Below are positions 1-11,224 of a stretch of 64,000 nt of DNA, in pieces (the first letter of the stretch is position 1; the number at the start of each line of letters is the position of its first letter). This DNA comes from Diaporthe sp. PMI_573 (taxonomy: Eukaryota; Ascomycota; Sordariomycetes; Diaporthales; Diaporthaceae), in assembly GCA_021399435.1 (NCBI GenBank), contig JAJTUP010000016.1:124001-188000 (forward strand), given 5' to 3'. A program made the position numbers and the translations under genes. The notes beneath the pieces are model-generated. The model did not search any database and had not been told where the DNA came from. It saw nothing but the letters and a program-made list of their open reading frames with translations.

Positions 1-493
1 GAAGAACCTGTTTGCGAATGCTAGATTTGACTCCATCGGTGGCCAGAATCAGATCTGCTCGCAGAACCGTCCCGTCCCCGAGCGACACTTGCGCTTCTTG
101 GGCGCTTTCTGTGACTTCGGTGACTGTGGTATTGAACAAGAGTGTGGCACCAGCTTCGCGGGCTTTCTCATGCAAAAGGGATAGGAGTATGTCCCTGTTC
201 GTCCCCAGGTCTTTAGCATCAGAGACATCGGTCGCAATGGTGCGGGTAGCGATTTTGCCGGTCTTTAAGCTCCGAAGGGCATTGGCGCTTGTGATGTCGC
301 AGACCTGATCCAGCCCTTCAGTCAACCCCCAATTCTGGAGAAGCCTTGTGGCGCCTGGCCGGATGTTGATACTGCCACCGACAGGGGTTGGATCAGGGCG
401 CTGCTCGAGGACTTGGACTTCGTGGCCATTGCGAGCGAAACAAAGTGCCGCAGTGAGGCCACCTAGTCCTGCTCCGACAATGATGATTCTCAT
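1..493 (-). CDS. FAD-dependent monooxygenase, N-terminal part (runs off the left edge)
   Basis: The minus strand reads from an ATG at 493 to the window edge without a stop, 164 codons. The protein opens with a Rossmann FAD-binding fingerprint, MRIIIVGAGLGGLTAALCFA (GxGxxG), then an acidic E in VLEQRP at the end of the second strand, and later the conserved ATDGVKSSIR block (DG motif) near residue 150. This is the layout of salicylate-hydroxylase-like class A flavin monooxygenases, which use NAD(P)H and O2 to hydroxylate or epoxidise small aromatic or polyketide substrates. The substrate-binding half and C-terminus lie outside the window, so the substrate cannot be judged. No intron is needed in the visible part. 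Confidence 0.85.
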   Translation of the reverse strand, partial: MRIIIVGAGLGGLTAALCFARNGHEVQVLEQRPDPTPVGGSINIRPGATRLLQNWGLTEGLDQVCDITSANALRSLKTGKIATRTIATDVSDAKDLGTNRDILLSLLHEKAREAGATLLFNTTVTEVTESAQEAQVSLGDGTVLRADLILATDGVKSSIRKQVL

Positions 494-1046
494 TGTGAAC
501 AAGTATGAAGATGTGAAGGGGGATGCAGATGCAACTAGACGGCTTCGGTACACATCGGGTTACGTCTTACTTATAGTTCAGCCGAGGTTCTGCTAGGCAC
601 TGCCTCCCTTAGGCTAAAACGGCCCGTTGGAGGTGCTAGCCTTTGGGACGTTACTTCAAGGTTAGCCTCCGCACACCCAAGGCATTTTGGAAGCGCGGGT
701 CTGACCCGGGTTACCGAGTCTTGGCCGAACCTTAATGTCCACTTGACATGACATACTTTGATGCTTTGCAACTCATCCACGGTGTTTGGTACTTTTCACG
801 GTTTTCGGTACTTTTAAGAGTCAGCGTGTTACCGAGTATAAGTACAGCGGCTTTTACCGAGTATAAGTACAGCGGCACAAATCTGGTGCACTTCCATATT
901 TCCGGGCAAGTGGATAACGGATGGACTTGGGATGACCCCAACGACCTGAGGCCTTGGATTTATAATTGAGCCAATACTTGCAACCGGAAGATGGACCGAC
1001 AATACCGGCCTAATACGAGTACGATAAACTGTAAGTATATCTGTTG
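494..1046. other. Intergenic, no gene seen
   Basis: This is the upstream region of the FAD monooxygenase. Only short chance ORFs are present. It contains the 25-bp-period duplication listed separately. Confidence 0.5.
829..876. repeat. Direct duplication, 23-bp unit at 25-bp spacing
   Basis: The unit TTACCGAGTATAAGTACAGC (plus GGC) occurs at 829 and again at 854 without mismatch. It is a local tandem duplication with no evident coding role. Confidence 0.8.
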
Positions 1047-1501
1047 GAACTGCTTTGTAATAGTTCTCAAAGGTGAGTAGCTCAAATTTGGAGCGGTTTA
1101 GTCCTTAGGAGCAGCTCAATGTTCCTAAAACGTGCAGAGGGGGAAAGGTGCACAGAGGAAAGGTGTAGGAGGGTGTAAAAGGTACGGAAAGCGTACAAAA
1201 TACCCCTCTTGCTTCCTTCTTTACAAAGAGGCAGGTATGCCAGGAAGAGATAGAAGAGATTCACTTGTGCTTTAATCAAATAGGATCACGATTAGGCAGT
1301 ATCCAGAATCAAATAAAAGGGAACCTCCATAGAAAGGATATGAAAAGCTTGATTCCAAGTTGGCCAGTTTGTATACCGAAGCATCTGGGCAATGTGCCCC
1401 TTTCCCCCTCCTACACCATTTTCTCGCTCCTATACCGTTCCCAATTTGAGCTGTTTCCAAATTTAAGCCGCTCCCGGTTTAGAACTGTTGCAAAGTAGTT
1501 C
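1047..1501. repeat. MITE-like inverted-repeat element (about 455 bp)
   Basis: The left end begins GAACTGCTTTGTAATAGTTC and the reverse complement of the right end begins GAACTACTTTGCAACAGTTC. Similarity continues for about 45 bp, including a shared AAATTTGGA block. Most differences are transitions, as expected after RIP or long decay. There is no coding capacity inside and no convincing target-site duplication outside, so the superfamily is unknown. It could be a non-autonomous DNA transposon; its position just outside the pogo element suggests an insertion-prone island. Confidence 0.5.
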
Positions 1502-1550
1502 TTAGAGACGCAAAGTTCCTTTTAAGGAGCCGTATGTAGACAGTTCCAGG

Positions 1551-1595
1551 TAACGTCCCCGGCCCGGCTTCCGCCCCCCCCCTGCTTCCGCCCCC
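1551..1595 (+). repeat. 5' terminal inverted repeat of the Fot1/pogo element
   Basis: It starts TAACGTCCCCGGCCCGG and matches the reverse complement of 3361-3405 over 45 positions with one mismatch (C versus A at offset 35). A run of nine C lies in the middle of both arms. Confidence 0.9.
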
Positions 1596-1713
1596 CCCCA
1601 CATCCGCGTTCACGCGTGTACGCGTCTGCCCCCACCCTATATAAACTCAACCATATCTTTCCGAGAGAATTTTTTCTAGTCACCAAACTTCTTCCAAGCA
1701 TCAACCTAGTCAT

Positions 1714-3355
1714 CATGAAGCCCTATAGGGAAGCCGAGATCCATGACGCCCTTGTTACATACAGGGATGGAATACCCGTCAAGCAGGCTTGCAGGACCTA
1801 GCATATCCCCCGTTCTACACTTCGCGATTACCTTGCCAGCATACAAAGCCAGCACGTTTCTCACAAACCTTAGAGGCCTCTTTCTGATGATTAGGAAGAT
1901 TGATTAGCCCTATTTCTTATTAACCAAAGCAGCTTAGGCTATATATTAACTTACTAGGAAACAAGGGCTCTAGCAGCTCAAATAGCCTCGTTAGGGAAGA
2001 AAGTTACTCCTCTTAGAAGGAAGTAGCTAAGGGCCTTCCTCCTTTATCACCCTATCCTCTAAAGCCATAAGTACTAGCACGTTAAGGCTAAACGGCTAAG
2101 GATAGCTACCAAAAAGAACGTTAGGTTATAGTTTAACTTTATATAGTTACCTATCGTAAAGGTAATTAAGCCGGCCAACCAATAGAATGCTGACGAGGGC
2201 AGGCTGATAGAGGGCAAGTCCAAGAAGGTACTCATAATTAGTTATTTAGAAGAAAGCCAGCTTCTTTAAAAGGACTTTAATTCGAGAGCATAGACCTCCT
2301 TCCTTAAGTATATCTCCGCTACAAGCAAGTTCCTCGTTTTACTCGTTATTTTTAAGGGACTTAGCATTTAGCAGTAGTAGTTTCCTATCACCCTTAAAGA
2401 TTACAAGAGCTGGTAGTTTACGGCAACGAAGAAGGGGTAGATAGAGGAACCTATTACTATCTACTAGCTTTAGAAGGTCTTCCTTCCTTAAACAATACTA
2501 GAGGACCTATTAGAATGGCGCCTTCTTGTAATTAATGGGCACTATATATATATAACGGTCGAGTTTATGTAGGAATGCTTCTTGAATAAGGTATATATTG
2601 TTTTTTTACCTACCTATACTTTGTATATACTGTAACTACTTAATGTAGCGATCTTTGGCCCTCTAAAGCTTGTATTTAAGAAGCATCTCGATTACTAAGG
2701 AGGGCATGATTTGTTAACAGTTATGGTAAAGAAACGGTTTCTTTATTACTATTACAAGGCTCGAATTAATACTTTGATGGAAGTAAATATATATTTTAGC
2801 TAGCAGGCGACTAGTCTCTAGCCAGTGTCTAAGTATAGGGTACTCGGAAGCCACTTTATTGCCGATAATTACGAGAAGGAAGTAAGATTGTTGGAATCTA
2901 GCAGTACCAATAGCTCTAGTAGCCATTTCTATACTGATAAGTGTTTTTATTGGCCTCGAGGGACCGTTTTTACAACTCCTAAGCGATCTTAAGACCTAAG
3001 GGGTATAGTAGCTCGGTATACTTATTAGAAGAATCTTAGCCCTATATTATAACTCTTCTTTAGGAAAATCCTTAAAAGTTAGGACCAGATAGATGTCGAT
3101 CTAATGATGTCCTTACAAAAAGCCCGAGAGTTGGAAGCCCAGATTAAAGCCAGTAGGGTAGTCCGAAGGAAGAAGGTTTAACTTGACCCGAATAAACTTT
3201 TCGCCGATATCAAGGCCATTCAGAGGACTCAGATTAAAGCGGGGGTGGTATCAGAAGAAAGCGACGCTTCAGAAGAGTCGGAAACACCATCGGAAGCGAG
3301 GTCAACTATCGTAGTGGCGGCGTCGTCGGCGACGAGGCGAAGGGGGCGGTCGTGA
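1714..3355 (+). pseudogene. Fot1/pogo transposase, multiply broken
   Basis: From the ATG at 1714 the frame opens with a helix-turn-helix of the Psq/CENP-B type (YREAEIHDALVTYRDG, then VKQACRT, a stop, and HIPRSTLRDYL). Many in-frame stops follow through the DDE region. The last third recovers the typical Fot1 tail: a lysine/arginine stretch (VVRRKKV), LDPNKLFADI and a Ser/Glu-rich end. Most stops sit where CAG or CAA would be expected, in line with C-to-T mutation at CpA (RIP). No functional transposase can be made from this copy. Confidence 0.8.
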
Positions 3356-3360
3356 GGGAA

Positions 3361-3405
3361 GGGGGCGGAATCAGGGGGGGGGCGGAAGCCGGGCCGGGGA
3401 CGTTA
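3361..3405 (-). repeat. 3' terminal inverted repeat of the Fot1/pogo element
   Basis: This is the mirror copy of 1551-1595, with a nine-G run and an outer end reading CCGGGGACGTTA. The TA at 3404-3405 is the presumed target-site duplication. Confidence 0.9.
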
Positions 3406-4217
3406 GTGCTGGTATAGACCAGACACCCCATAGAGACCCGGTATAGTAGTCACCTATGAAGGACATTGGTTAAGATATCCGCGTACACACAGTATTGATG
3501 TATCTCTGCACCTTTAACAATGTATTTCTTGCTACCGTTGGAAGCCCTTGTCAACCCGCGCCTATCCAACAGTGCCCACCTCTTTGATCATCGTATACGC
3601 GATCGAGTAGCCTAGTCTATCCAGATAAGATCATGGTGACTGACTGCAGGTCTGCCCCTTTCTATTTTTGGTGTATTCACCGTGGGCTTGCAGTTATTGT
3701 TGCAAGTCAGGGCGGCACGAACCACATACAAGTCGCGTTTCCGAGCTGCGTACGGGCCACTTGAGAAGACCTCTGGTCAACCAGTCATTTTATTCTATCA
3801 GCAGTGCTTGAAGTCTTGATACCCTGGTAGTAATAAATTCCTACATATATTCAGCACGAGACTTGTTTACCCACAAGGCAGAACCATAAAATAGCATGTG
3901 AAAACCCCATCCTCCATGATCACGGATAGGGACACGGGCACCCACCCATATATCCTAACAAGCCGATTTGCAGCTTGCGTGTGTCGATACGTGGCCTCTT
4001 GCTTGAAAGTCCGGCCCCATTCCCCAAACTATGAAGTATGCGAATATTCCTTATCATATCATCCCAGCCTGGCCTTGTCTTCTCATATCCTGCAGTCGAC
4101 GAGAAATCTTGTGCTGAGTGCCTTTCTGGAAGTAAAACGTTGGCTGATATCTTGTCGCTTATTATACTTCATTCAAGTATCTTGCGCAACACAGCAAATC
4201 GTTGGCCGGACAGACCT
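3406..4217. other. Intergenic, nothing recognised
   Basis: Only short ORFs with no familiar motif occur between the transposon and the next possible gene. Confidence 0.4.
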
Positions 4218-4721
4218 TTAAGAATTTGTTATAGTTCTGGAGGGCTTCACCGGCCCAGATGATTGTACCCATCCCGGCAAGACTCGCACGAGTTGTTGAT
4301 AGGTCCAATTGTAGGGGATGAGCAGCGTTTTCGAAGGCACACCTGGGTTGATCGGATTCTGCACCCTCAAACAGATCGGCAAATATCGCAGCCAAACATT
4401 TGCATTCTGTGGCGTGTCGAAAGCGATGTTGAGCCCTTGGGCAGTGGGTTCCATGGACGTAACAGCATTGTGGGGAAGAACGATCGTTACACTGCAAACG
4501 TTCAGCTTGACAGTGTTCCCGTCGAAGATGAAAGCGCTGGTGCTCGGATATCTCAGATTCCTGACGTGTCTTTCCAGACAATTGGCTTGTTGCCCATCCG
4601 GAAAGCGAATGGTAAGAACCCTGTGTGCCCAGTTGGGGGGGCTATCCCAGAACTGTCCGATCCGTTGACCAATAAAAATCCGAAGCTTGCATGGCGCCGT
4701 GACTTGAGCATAGGATGGCAT
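4218..4721 (-). CDS. Hypothetical protein (167 aa), low support
   Basis: An uninterrupted minus-strand frame from an ATG at 4721 encodes 167 residues. It is open for another 31 codons upstream, but only from a GTG, so the ATG was chosen. The composition is protein-like (regular aromatic residues, WDSPPNWAHRVLTIRFPDGQ near the N-terminus, two Cys in the middle), but I recognise no domain, signal peptide or membrane segment. A 167-codon frame is also open on the opposite strand, so this could be chance. It is surrounded by transposon remains and gene-poor sequence. Confidence 0.3.
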   Translation of the reverse strand: MPSYAQVTAPCKLRIFIGQRIGQFWDSPPNWAHRVLTIRFPDGQQANCLERHVRNLRYPSTSAFIFDGNTVKLNVCSVTIVLPHNAVTSMEPTAQGLNIAFDTPQNANVWLRYLPICLRVQNPINPGVPSKTLLIPYNWTYQQLVRVLPGWVQSSGPVKPSRTITNS

Positions 4722-6037
4722 GATCTCGCGAATTTGAGACAATATTTGGGTCAAAGCGAGCAGTAAAGCGGAGAGCTGGGTTGGAGATAAGCAGCCAGTT
4801 ATTGTAAGAACCACAGGCGCTTTTTTGGTTTAATCTCAATGCGAGATCATTTATGGATCATGTACTAATAATGAAGCGTGAATCAACTTGTCAGGGCCGG
4901 CAGAGCAGTCCCGGTGGCTTACTCACATCAAATTCCCTTCTTCTCCGGGCCCAACCATCGAGTCGCCTGTGCAACCTTAATCAGGCAGCAAGAGTGGCAA
5001 ACCGCGTTCCTGTACGGTCAGCTCAGTCGGGTAGCATATCGTACGAGCAGGCCTTGGCTACATGTCCGCTTGAATCCCTACATCCGCTTGATCCGTTCAC
5101 TCATATGTGATACACCGAGAAGCTCATAGCCTCAAGTTTCCTGGTACTTACCTCTTCTTACGGCACTACTTATTGATAAGATATCGACAAGTCGACGCAG
5201 CCGAATGGGAAGAGAAGAACTGCACAGGAAATGCCTTTCAAGGTCAGGGAGGCGGCACTCCACATGTGCAACAAGTACGCCGAGGTTCAGCGGTACCAGA
5301 TGATATGGGCAACCTGCAGCTTGGCGACGCATGGTGTACGTTTGTAGCGCGGAATGTCTTACGCAACAGGAAGGAGAGGAAAGGATTGGATATTAGCCAA
5401 GGAGCCAAGCCAAAGTTGGCGGAAGAGTTCTCGGCTCGATTTGGGAAAGGACATATAAAGTAGCAAGGTAGAGACTTCCAAGGTACCACATGCGATGTGA
5501 TTCATCATATTGTTGAAATGGTGAATCTCAGAACATAAAAAAAGTTTTGCACTTGTTTTTACAACGCGTTTTAACGTCGGGGCTTCCAAGGTGATTGGGT
5601 CTCAGAACATAATCCAGTTGCAAAGTCTCGACTGTATGTGTGAACTTTACTGAATGTTCAAGGAGCCGTGGAATTCCGTCAACTCTACAAAACGTTATTA
5701 CAGCGCGGTCCAAAGGCTTTGCTGTTCATTGTAAAGCAGTGACGCCATATACTCATTCAACTCTGACTCAATGAACGTGCTACCCCAAGTGCATAACACC
5801 GCTCAAAGTACGGACATCATTGCAAGCTTCGAGAATGAGTCCATTCAAGGGAGATGATTGGGATAAGTTGATCTTCATCTAGAATATTATTTGGAGTCCG
5901 AATCCATCCAACGATTCCATTCAGGCCGCTCAATCGGATCAACTTCAAGTTCCCTACAATCGGCCGAAAAGTTGAAATATAAATTATATGACATATATTT
6001 TGGTATTTACAGTCTGTAATCTCGACGTACGTTTTCC
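4722..6037. other. Gene-poor stretch, nothing recognised
   Basis: Both strands carry only short frames without conserved motifs, signal peptides or plausible splice chains. The 3' half (5500-6030) is AT-richer. It is probably spacer or old decayed sequence. Confidence 0.4.
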
Positions 6038-6999
6038 CTATTTCCCGAGGATCGGGAGTGGACAGAATGAAGACGCTTCGTCAGGGTCAGATTCGAGGAA
6101 GTGTGTTAGAGAGGCTATCTGGTCCTCGCGCAGTAAATAGACGTGATCTGTGACGCGGGGGCATGACTGTGAAACCAGACGCCGTTTTGCTACGCAAGCA
6201 TTAGAATATTCAATATAGACCTGCAAGAAGTAGTGGGAGAAAGCAACAAACCTCCTTTCCTGACTTTTCTCTTCCAAAAAGGACAACACCACCCAAGATG
6301 CGATCCTCCGCCCAATACGCGGCCATATCGGCAACGCCATCGGAGTACTGCTCCGGCGTATCGAAGGTAAGCCACAGGATGAAGGGCGTAGGCTTCTTTC
6401 TCCGCATTATCGGGTTTTCATCGTAATAATCGTCACTGGGCCACGTTTCGTGTTTATGAAAGCCACCATCGACTTCCAGAAAGACTTGCACAGCAAGTAC
6501 ATGTAAGGCTACGGCAATGAGCTCAATCAGGGGTATTTTGGATGCCTTTAATCCTACCGGTGCAGATTGGTATCTTTTCAGGGCCTGGAAACTGGTCAGA
6601 TATATTTAGATTTGTGCGTAGCCCTCATAGAACAAGAAGACCTACATCTGATCTGATCTCCAGTACGAGCGGGTCGAATGATTGAAGAGGGGCCGTTGTC
6701 TGATCCACGACACCAGGACACAGCTCTCTGTGGTTAGACACAGGCTCCTCTCCCGTATGTGTGTGCCTGTATTGGTCAAGGGCAACCTCCCAGAGAGGAA
6801 GTCCATCGATAAGCTGGGCGTAAGTCATCTCAGCGAGCTCTGTTGCGAGTAGGTTGGTTATAGCCCTCTTGAAGACAGCCTGATGCCTCTCGTCAAGAGT
6901 GTCGACTGCAGTACTTTTGTCGATATTGTCCGGTCGAGGTGTGGTGACCCATGGATCACGCTTCCATGGAAAAGTTGGTGACTCCAGGGATGAAGCCAT
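6038..6999 (-). CDS. Conserved-looking fungal protein of unknown function (289 aa), possible pseudogene
   Basis: The model has exon 1 6646-6999, exon 2 6252-6584 and exon 3 6038-6220. Intron 1 (61 nt) is textbook: GTAGGT donor, CTGAC branch, CCAG acceptor. It joins the first part to a segment reading KIPLIELIAVALHVLAVQVF, then FILWLTFDTPEQYSDG and GGVVLFGREKSGKE. The next segment (VYIEYSNACVAKRR, ending CPLPILGK) continues logically but only after removing 31 nt (6221-6251, GTTTGT...TGCAG), which is very short for an intron. Known: similar fungal-only hypothetical proteins end in a CPLP-like motif (from memory, not searched). Inference: either an ultrashort intron or a deletion has damaged the gene. 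No function is proposed. Confidence 0.6.
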
Positions 7000-7518
7000 C
7001 TCGTTTTGGTGATGACCCGTTGGCTGGCGGTGATGTATGTTGTGAGCAACGGCATTTAGAATTGGCTTTTTAGTACCTATGAAGAGAAAATCCGGCTGAA
7101 AGGATCCAAGGCCGGCGGTTTCTTCTCTAACTCAAAAAGGGCTCATATTTAAGTAGGTCCGCTCAGGCATTAGGGGCCCGTCCGCGGCTGTTGGTTGTGT
7201 TTCAGCCACTAAGTGGGGAGAATATATCCACTCATTGCTGCCTGCTCGAACAGATCCGGATGTGTGTAGATGTGTGCCAAGCTGATATCCCAGGGATGAG
7301 AGCCCCTGTGCAGCTCAAACCTCAATTGACTTGCTGTAGCAGCGAGAAGAAAAGAATGATGCGCCGTATAAGGTAGGTAACCAATCCAGAGATTAGTGGG
7401 CCAAGCTAGCTATCTATAAATGCAAGAGGGACAAATCAATCGGTCATATGAATGAATTCATATTTTTCAACTTCAGGGCCATATAGTGACATTTCGTCCC
7501 ATTCATCGTATAACTAAC

Positions 7519-9307
7519 CTAAGAAGCTGCCCGACCTCGAGTCTCATAGGGAAGAACAAGGAACACTAGCCCAGCGACTATGAATAATGCGGCCGAAATC
7601 CAGATGGGCAAATCAGAATCAACGCCAACATATGCCGCGATAATTGGTGCCATCAAACCACTCACCCGGTTGAAAACTGCAACCAGGCCATTAGCCGTAC
7701 CCCGAATGGGCGCTGGGAACAATTCCGGCGTGTACGAATACAACAGCCCGTATACAAGGTTCTGGAAGAATGCGACCGCGCAACTGAATCCCAACACGCC
7801 AGCATTCGATGTCGCACGAGTGAAAAGGAAGAGGAAAACACCTGTAAGGATGCAAGCCAACGAGCCAGTGCCCTTGCGACCAATGCGTTTCATGTCGACG
7901 GTAAAGCCACCGAGGATGGAGGCCGGGATACCGCAGACAGCCTGGATGGCATAGTTGCGGTAGGTATTGTTGAGTGATGAGGCGCCGTACGCGACACCCT
8001 TGTTCTGGAGATAAATGGGTATGAAGGAGTTGTACAGTGGGTAGGCCATGCCGATCGCGCACCAAAGGAAGATGAGCAGCGATGATGAAAGCGCGAGCCG
8101 TGGTGTAGAGAACAAAGCGCCGACTTTGTCCTTGCTGAAATTTCGAAGATTCGACTTGATGACTTGCATAGCGCTCTTTGGTTCAGTTGTGCTTCTTGTG
8201 GTATTGGTGTTTTCGACCGCGAGGCGAGCATCTATAATTTCGAAATGGGATACTGTGAGCCAGGTCGTCGTCTTGTTCCGGGCAGCGATGCTCTGGACTA
8301 CACCTACGGCTTCACCATCACGGCCGCGACCGAGTAGGTACTTAGGTGTTTCGTAGATCCGGAAGCAGAATCGCAGTAGGAACATGACGAGTGTCAGGCC
8401 ACCGAAGGTCCAGTATGTGTAACGCCAACCGAGGTTGTTCTCGAACGTGCATGTGGCGGCATCCGGGGCAGAGGAACAGGAGAAATTGGCGATCAAGGGC
8501 CTGCAGCAAGGTGTTAGCTACACCCTGGAGTAGTTTACTCGTGCCTCCGATGATTCACTTACCAGCCGATGAGCGCAGCAGTGGCCTGTCCCAGCGACCA
8601 GAAGCCGCTTTGCATGGTGAGGAGGTACTGATGCGTAGCTGGGATGAACTCCAAAAAGATTGCGCTGTCCACGGGCTGATTTCCTCCAGTTCCCAACCCA
8701 ATGAAGGCGCAAAAGGTAGCGATGGCCACGAAATTGGGGGAACCCGCGCCTACCAAGCCTGCCATGGAGGATATCAGCAAGGTAATGTTGAACGCCATTT
8801 TGCGTCCGATGAAGTCAGCGGACATCGGCCAGAGGCTCGATCCGACCACCAATCCAGCATACTTGGCGACTGAGAGCATGGCGATGCGCTTTACTTTGAA
8901 CTCGTTTCTGACGGGAGGTGTAATGATGGTGATTGCTTGCATCCAAAACTGCCAGGGTTAGCGGAAGGGAACCAAGAGAGCCAGATCCAGACACCTACAT
9001 TGTCAACGAACCAACCGAAGCCGGTCATGATATATACCTTCCATTGGAAAGATCCCATACCAAGATTGATCAATGCTTCGTTCAATATGGCGACTTTCTT
9101 CTCGTAGACCTCATCTGCGCCGAGGTGTAGAGCCCGGGTGTCAATCCCGTGGTAGTTGGGATGTCCCGTCTTGTCCTGTGCCTTTTCAGGGTCATCACCA
9201 AGTGGCAAGGAAATGTCCTCCCGGCGCACAACATCCGGAAAGTTCTTGGTGTCGGTCATGGTGTTGTCGGGGTGTGGGCGTAGAGTGCAGAGTGGATTGT
9301 TGTCCAT
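7519..9307 (-). CDS. MFS transporter of the SV2-like/sugar-transporter type (558 aa)
   Basis: Three exons (8999-9307, 8563-8948, 7519-8500) are joined by introns of 50 nt (CTAAC branch) and 62 nt (GTAAGT donor, GCTAAC branch) and give 558 residues. The protein has a hydrophilic N-terminus, GFGWFVDNFWMQAITII in helix 1, the MFS loop signature ADFIGRKMAF, GLGTGGNQPVDSAIFLEF in helix 4, SGFWSLGQATAALIGW in helix 5, and the C-terminal-half signature RIGRKGTG. PELFPAPIRGTANG is typical of the family. About twelve membrane helices are expected, so it sits in the plasma or vacuolar membrane. The substrate is unknown. It is divergent from a dioxygenase gene (ATG to ATG 653 bp), with a Zn2Cys6 regulator beyond, which suggests a shared pathway. 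Confidence 0.9.
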
Positions 9308-9960
9308 TCACTGGGGATTGACGGGCTCTTTATCTATAATTTCTGCACACGGGTGCCATAGCAGATGATATCGACATGGTGCCCATCAGATCCCGGGTCT
9401 TAGATATCGCTCATTGCTTTGAACCTGATAGGTTGAGAGCGGGAGCATGAGATCGCCCTGAGATTGTGGGGTAATCCAACTTCATCTCTGAAATGCAGAT
9501 GCCGAGTGAGGTGTGAGCGCTTCGAATGTCCCGTTTACAGTTTAGCGTCAAATGCGTGTGTGTGTTTTCTTTCACAGAATCGTTGCTCGGGTCGTATACA
9601 CCTAATGAGGGACAGCGTTGCACATGGTATATCGGACGTCCGACGACTCGCTTCATTCTGTTTGTGGTTAGTGCACGCATTTGACAAAATAAGTGGTCCA
9701 GCATTAAGTCTGGTGTCGTTCGTGATGGGGAGTCGAGCCTTTGCGGACTAATTAGTCACAGGAACAGGTCTGGCGGCTCGAATTACCCCTTTCTGAAGTC
9801 AGTAGAGAAGGAAGTGAGGAGTTGCTTTATCATAATTTCCTATAAAGTGCGTTCGACTCTCTGCGGTTGAGGTTCTCAGCCATTCACGTAACGCTGCTAG
9901 CTACCATCTTCACACTAATCATCTTGATATCTCTTCGACCTGTTCAGTCAGTTGCTCATA
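9308..9960. promoter_or_regulatory. Shared divergent promoter region (MFS transporter / 2OG dioxygenase)
   Basis: There are 653 bp between the two start codons, with no ORF of note. Co-regulation by the nearby Zn2Cys6 factor is an inference; I did not identify a defined operator. Confidence 0.4.
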
Positions 9961-11107
9961 ATGTCTCCCACATCTGCCCTCAAAGCACCCGTCCAGCAAC
10001 AGCAACTTGATGAATCTGGTGGACACGTAAAGTTTGACCCTGTCAAGCACCTTTCCTTCTTGCCGCCGTCCTCTATCCTTACGATGAAGGACCTGGCTCT
10101 GGAGCCGACCGCCTTATCAGGAGTTGCGACTACTGAGCCATTCCCCCTCCTCTCTCACGAGGCTATCTTGGAGATGCGCCGCGAGCTATTCAGCAACGAC
10201 GTACTAAACAACTGCCTCTTTCACACTCGACCGGGCTCAGTACAGCTCCGAGGCATGGCACCACGCTATGCCCCGTTCATCCATCAGTTCTGGCACTCAC
10301 CAGAGGTGCTGAAGATTGTCAGCGACATGGCTGGAGTCGAGTTGGTGCCGGCTCTAGACTATGAGATCAGCCATACCAACGTTCAGCTGGGCCCTGGGGG
10401 CATTGATGAGGTTAGGCGCACGCCAGTGGAGCCTCCGGTCGCAACAGAGGAGGCTATAAGGAAGTTCGAAGATGGCAGAAAGAAGAAGCAGACTGTTACA
10501 GACCAATCCAAGCCTATAATCGAATGGCACAAAGACTCACACCCATGGGTCTGCGTTGTGATGCTCTCAGATGCGAGGCACATGGTAGGTGGAGAGACAG
10601 AGCTCATGAGAGGTGATGGTTCTACTCTCAAAGTTCGAGCGCCACAGATGGTATGTGCACCCTGTGCTGCAGTTTCAAGATCTGGCTAATATTATCCAGG
10701 GTGGCGCTGTCCTCTTGCAGGGTCGATATATCAGTCACACTGCCGCTCCAGTCACGAACATGCCCGAACGCGTCACTGTTGTGACATCTTTCCGACCGAA
10801 AGACCCAACACTACTTGACGAGACAACCCATGCGAACATCCGCAACAAGTCACACCTAACCGAGCTATACTATCAGTGGGCAACATATCGCTTGGACAAC
10901 TTGGCTGAGCGTTCCAGAGCTGCTTCTGCTGCGCTCAGGGAGCGGTACGAGAAAAACATCAAAGACACAGACGCGGAGGGCAAATCTGGACAATGTCTTG
11001 TGGAGACGGTCAACGTTGCGGGATTCGAGAAATGGGCGGCAGATCAAATCAAATTTATCCAGGAGACCATTTATGAGATGCGACCTCTGGATTCCAACGG
11101 TAGATAG
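9961..11107 (+). CDS. 2-oxoglutarate/Fe(II)-dependent dioxygenase-like protein (365 aa)
   Basis: Two exons (9961-10650 and 10700-11107) are split by a 49-nt intron (GTATGT donor, ATCCAG acceptor). The ATG at 9961 is used; a TTG nine bases upstream is in frame but unlikely. The central segment IIEWHKDSHPWVCVVMLSD carries the HxD pair of the iron facial triad (H and D of HKD), followed by GGETELMRGDG. After the splice, GGAVLLQGRYISHTAAPV supplies the distal His, and VTVVTSFRPKD supplies an Arg suited to bind 2-oxoglutarate. This order fits fungal 2OG oxygenases that hydroxylate or desaturate small molecules. There is no signal peptide or membrane helix, so it is probably cytosolic. It lies between a divergent transporter and a convergent regulator. 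The substrate is unknown. Confidence 0.85.
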
Positions 11108-11224
11108 CATATGTTACAGGATGAATTTCAGTGTGTCTGGGGTTGACCCCGATCCTAGTGGCCCGTCATACGTTTCCAACGTACTTGATTGAGTTGATTC
11201 TTGGCCTCTGGCGCACAGCGTTGA

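Larger units (their letters stand above)
1551..3405 (+). mobile_element. Fot1/pogo-type (Tc1-mariner superfamily) DNA transposon, inactivated
   Basis: A 1.85 kb element is bounded by matching terminal inverted repeats and flanked by the dinucleotide TA on both sides (1551-1552 and 3404-3405), the usual target duplication of this superfamily. It encloses a transposase reading frame on the plus strand that is full of stop codons. The length fits Fot1 elements (about 1.9 kb). The interior is rich in TpA and poor in CpA/TpG contexts, which suggests RIP. The repeats themselves stay GC-rich and nearly identical. No second copy lies in this window. Confidence 0.85.

Noticed and set aside
4263..4766. 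167-codon plus-strand frame
   Set aside because: Overlaps the minus-strand hypothetical gene and starts from a non-conserved position; no motif. The minus frame looked slightly more protein-like, but both are weak.
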